Of a stretch of 64,000 bases of DNA, positions 61,709-64,000 are shown piece by piece. Source of the stretch: Acidobacteriota bacterium (GTDB lineage: Bacteria > Acidobacteriota > Thermoanaerobaculia > Multivoradales > Multivoraceae); contig JAJCXN010000055.1 of the NCBI GenBank assembly GCA_029263415.1, positions 186,001 through 250,000 on the forward strand, in the 5' to 3' direction. The notes beneath the pieces were generated by a model. That model saw only the letters and a program-made list of their open reading frames with translations, did not search any database and had not been told where the DNA came from. Numbering within the stretch: position 1 is the first letter of the stretch; the number at the start of each line of letters is the position of its first letter. Made by a program: the position numbers and the translations under genes.

Positions 61709-63500
61709 CTTGTTGCTCGCCGCCGCCAGCGATCCGGCCTCGCTTTCAACCACGATGTCGACCGTGCGCGGGATCGATATCGACGGCATCGGCGGTTGGA
61801 TGCACCCAGCGCTGCCACTGCTCATTGGCGCTGCGCTGATTGCATTCTTGCCTAGCCGCTTCGGCCGTTGGGTGTTGGTGCTGGCGCCAATCCTAGGATT
61901 CTTGAACTTGCTTGGGTTCGAGATCGGCACCGTGGTCGAGCTGCCGATGATGGGCCTCGCACTTCAGGTTCTCGAGGTCGACAAGCTGTCGCTGCTGTTT
62001 GGATACCTATTCCATTTGGCTGCGCTGCTTGCGGGCATCTATGCGCTGCATCTCGATGACCGGCTGCAACCGTCAACCGGATTGGCCTACGCCGCCGCTG
62101 CCGTTGGTGCGGTCTTCGCTGGCGATTTGCTGGTTCTGTTTGTGTTCTGGGAACTGCTTGCGATCACCTCGGTCTTTCAGATTTGGGCACGCAAGAGCGA
62201 TCAGGCATTTGGTGTTGGCATGCGCTACTTGACGCTGCACATCTCTTCAGGGCTCTTACTTCTGGGTGGTGCCGCAGTCCTCTTCAAAGAGACCGGCGCA
62301 GTTGAGTTGGGCAAGATGGAGCTTGGGCCGGTGGGCGATGTGGGACTCGGCCCCTGGCTGCTGCTGATCGCTGTTGGCCTCAAAGCGGCGTTCCCCGCGC
62401 TTCACACTTGGTTGGTGGACGCTTACCCCGCTGCGACCCCAACCGGTACCGTGTTTTTGTCGTCGTTCACTACCAAGACCGCGATCTACGTACTGGCGCG
62501 ATGCTTTGCAGGTGCCGACGAGCTGATCGTGGTGGGTGCCGTGATGGCGATGTTCCCGATCTTCTATGCGGTGATTGAGAATGATCTGCGGCGGGTCTTG
62601 GGATACTCAATGATCAACCAGATCGGTTTCATGGTGGTCGGCATCGGCCTTGGAGAAGGTTTGGGAGTGAACGGCGCCGTGGCCCACGCTTTCAACGACG
62701 TGATCTTTAAGGGTCTGCTATTCATGAGCATGGGCGCAGTCCTATTTCGCACCGGCAAGATCAACGGTTCGGAACTTGGCGGTCTTTATAAGACCATGCC
62801 GCAGACAGCTGGTTTCTGCATGGTAGGCGCTGCGTCGATCTCCGCTTTCCCCGGGTTCTCTGGCTTTGTCAGCAAGAGCATGGTGATGGTCGCCGCCGCG
62901 CACGACGGCCAAGTCTTAGTCTGGCTGCTGCTCTTGTTCGCGAGTGCAGGCGTCTTTCATCACGCCGGCATCAAGATCCCGTTCTTCGCGTTCTACGCGC
63001 ACGACTCCGGGCTCAGGCCTAAGGAAGCTCCGACAAACATGCGAGTGGCGATGGGGATCTCTGCTTTGCTCTGCGTTGGTATTGGTTGCTTTCCGTTCCT
63101 GCTCTACCGGATGCTGCCGTATGACGCGCCCTACAATCCTTATGACGTCACTCATGTGGTGACCCAACTACAGCTGTTGTTCTTCTCAGCGCTGGCGTTC
63201 GTGACCTTGATGTTGCTCAAGATCTACCCGCCAGAGTTGCGCAGCACCAACCTAGATGTCGACTGGATTTGGCGCCGACTGATCCCGCGGGTTTGCCGCC
63301 TGCCAATCGCGCTTTGCGGTGCTGTGTGGGGCGGGTTGCTGGCCGGTGCTGGTGATGTCAGGCGATCTGGCCTGCTAGCGGTGCGCTGGCTCCATAGCCC
63401 TGCTGGTCGCTTTGGGGAGCCCTGGCCGACAGGCCGCACCGCATTTTGGGCTGCGCTCTTGTTGGCGGTGATGATGATGGTTGCCTACGCCAGCCGATAG
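61698..63500 (+). CDS. Third NuoL/M/N-like antiporter subunit
   Basis: 600 residues, about 15-16 helices. Glu in LVLFVFWELLAITSVFQ, Lys in IAVGLKAAFPALHTWLVDAYPAATPTGTVFLS, NDLRRVLGYSMINQIGFMVVG and HAFNDVIFKGLLFMSMGAVL are as expected. A C-terminal extension beyond the antiporter core has a basic segment and a final helix. With three such subunits the complex could have three ion channels. Confidence 0.88.
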   Translation: MTSSLLLAAASDPASLSTTMSTVRGIDIDGIGGWMHPALPLLIGAALIAFLPSRFGRWVLVLAPILGFLNLLGFEIGTVVELPMMGLALQVLEVDKLSLLFGYLFHLAALLAGIYALHLDDRLQPSTGLAYAAAAVGAVFAGDLLVLFVFWELLAITSVFQIWARKSDQAFGVGMRYLTLHISSGLLLLGGAAVLFKETGAVELGKMELGPVGDVGLGPWLLLIAVGLKAAFPALHTWLVDAYPAATPTGTVFLSSFTTKTAIYVLARCFAGADELIVVGAVMAMFPIFYAVIENDLRRVLGYSMINQIGFMVVGIGLGEGLGVNGAVAHAFNDVIFKGLLFMSMGAVLFRTGKINGSELGGLYKTMPQTAGFCMVGAASISAFPGFSGFVSKSMVMVAAAHDGQVLVWLLLLFASAGVFHHAGIKIPFFAFYAHDSGLRPKEAPTNMRVAMGISALLCVGIGCFPFLLYRMLPYDAPYNPYDVTHVVTQLQLLFFSALAFVTLMLLKIYPPELRSTNLDVDWIWRRLIPRVCRLPIALCGAVWGGLLAGAGDVRRSGLLAVRWLHSPAGRFGEPWPTGRTAFWAALLLAVMMMVAYASR

Positions 63501-63508
63501 GCTGAGAC

Positions 63509-64000
63509 ATGGGTGATCAGGACCAGAACACGGCGACCAAGAGCACGGCGAACCAGGCTGCGGACCACCAGAGCGTGCACCGCCAGGGTACCGAGCCAGA
63601 AGACAGAGGGCAGCTGAGCGACATCAAGGTGGAACGGCTGCGATCCGACACGCCGCTGGTGGCTGGTGGGCGGGTTCATCTCAACAATGCCGGTGCTGCT
63701 GCGCAGCCGCTTCCAGTGATCGAAGCGGTCAGTGCACACCTTGCGCTCGAGCATCAGGTGGGCGGCTACGAGGCGGCGGCTTTAGCACGCGCAGGCATCG
63801 AGTCGGCAAGGGGTTCCATCGGTCGCTGCATTGGCGCTCAAGCAGGCAACATCGCGCTCGTCGAGAGCGCCACTGCGGCCTATGCGCAGGCTCTTTCGAG
63901 CATCGATTTTGAGCCTGGCGATTCGGTGGTGTTGTCGCGCTACGATTACGCCTCGAACCAGATCATGGCGATCTCTCTAGCGCGCCGCCGTGGGGTCAAG
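63509..64000 (+). CDS. Class V aminotransferase (5' part, cut by window edge)
   Basis: An open frame of 164 codons running off the right end. After a hydrophilic tail of about 45 residues the family sequence begins: GRVHLNNAGAAAQPLPVIEA, then HQVGGYEAAALA, LVESATAAYAQAL and GDSVVLSRYDYASNQIM. This matches the N-terminal half of selenocysteine-lyase/cysteine-desulfurase-like PLP enzymes. The PLP Lys lies beyond the window. ATG 63509 follows the antiporter gene by eight bases. Confidence 0.85.
   Translation, partial: MGDQDQNTATKSTANQAADHQSVHRQGTEPEDRGQLSDIKVERLRSDTPLVAGGRVHLNNAGAAAQPLPVIEAVSAHLALEHQVGGYEAAALARAGIESARGSIGRCIGAQAGNIALVESATAAYAQALSSIDFEPGDSVVLSRYDYASNQIMAISLARRRGVK

Noticed and set aside
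1-64000. rRNA, tRNA, insertion sequences, integrases, phage genes
   Set aside because: I looked for conserved rRNA stretches, tRNA-like cloverleaf ends and transposase motifs and saw none; a dedicated scan was not possible.

Overview
The window is moderately GC-rich by eye, densely packed and mostly plus-strand. It holds no rRNA, tRNA, CRISPR array, phage or insertion sequence that I can recognise. The gene mix (yceD-rpmF-plsX-fab cluster, DUF2911 protein, tandem FG-GAP proteins, a cytosolic Ser/Thr kinase with repeats, SDRs, M24/M42/M50 peptidases, an Mrp antiporter operon) suggests a Gram-negative-type heterotroph, perhaps an Acidobacteriota-like lineage. That placement is an inference with low to moderate confidence.

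Layout. 286-6227: fatty-acid and phospholipid synthesis cluster (yceD, rpmF, plsX, fabD, fabG, acpP, fabF); fabH is missing from its usual place, and the acpP-fabF spacer is full of hairpins. 6722-9411: two-subunit molybdenum hydroxylase (iorAB type). 9642-12437, minus strand: DUF2911 lipoprotein-like/secreted protein, glutathione S-transferase, acyl-CoA dehydrogenase. 12562-29363: the centrepiece, a single run of 16 overlapping or nearly abutting genes, aroDE-hisZ-hisG-hisD-hisC-hisB-hisH-hisAF-hisIE-trpE-trpG-trpD-trpC-trpF-trpB-trpA. It joins a shikimate step, nearly all of histidine synthesis and the whole tryptophan branch.

This supraoperon is preceded by a consensus-like promoter, a 23-codon leader peptide with a cluster of four His and two Trp codons, and a rho-independent terminator about 70 bases before aroDE. 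Mutually exclusive RNA pairings can be drawn between leader and terminator. The arrangement reads as a transcription attenuator sensing both His and Trp charging. Inside the operon, HisA and HisF, two paralogous barrels catalysing consecutive steps, are fused into one 537-residue protein with all four catalytic aspartates kept. I know of no described precedent for either the mixed leader or the HisA-HisF fusion, but I could not search.

29383-39999: SDR, membrane-anchored beta-rich protein, TPR-kinase (minus), MtnK-like kinase, nucleoside hydrolase lipoprotein, DUF418 membrane protein, M24 peptidase, second SDR (minus). 40259-45872: NatAB-type ABC transporter, uppS, and a minus-strand PMT-type glycosyltransferase. 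46080-55116: two FG-GAP proteins, tatD, a 780-base gap with a candidate minus-strand small RNA, M42 peptidase, yceH, M50 site-2 protease, and a secreted serine hydrolase (minus). 55370-63500: a nine-gene Mrp-type Na+/H+ antiporter operon with three NuoL/M/N-like subunits and a small unknown membrane protein. 63509 to the end: the start of a class V aminotransferase gene cut by the window edge.
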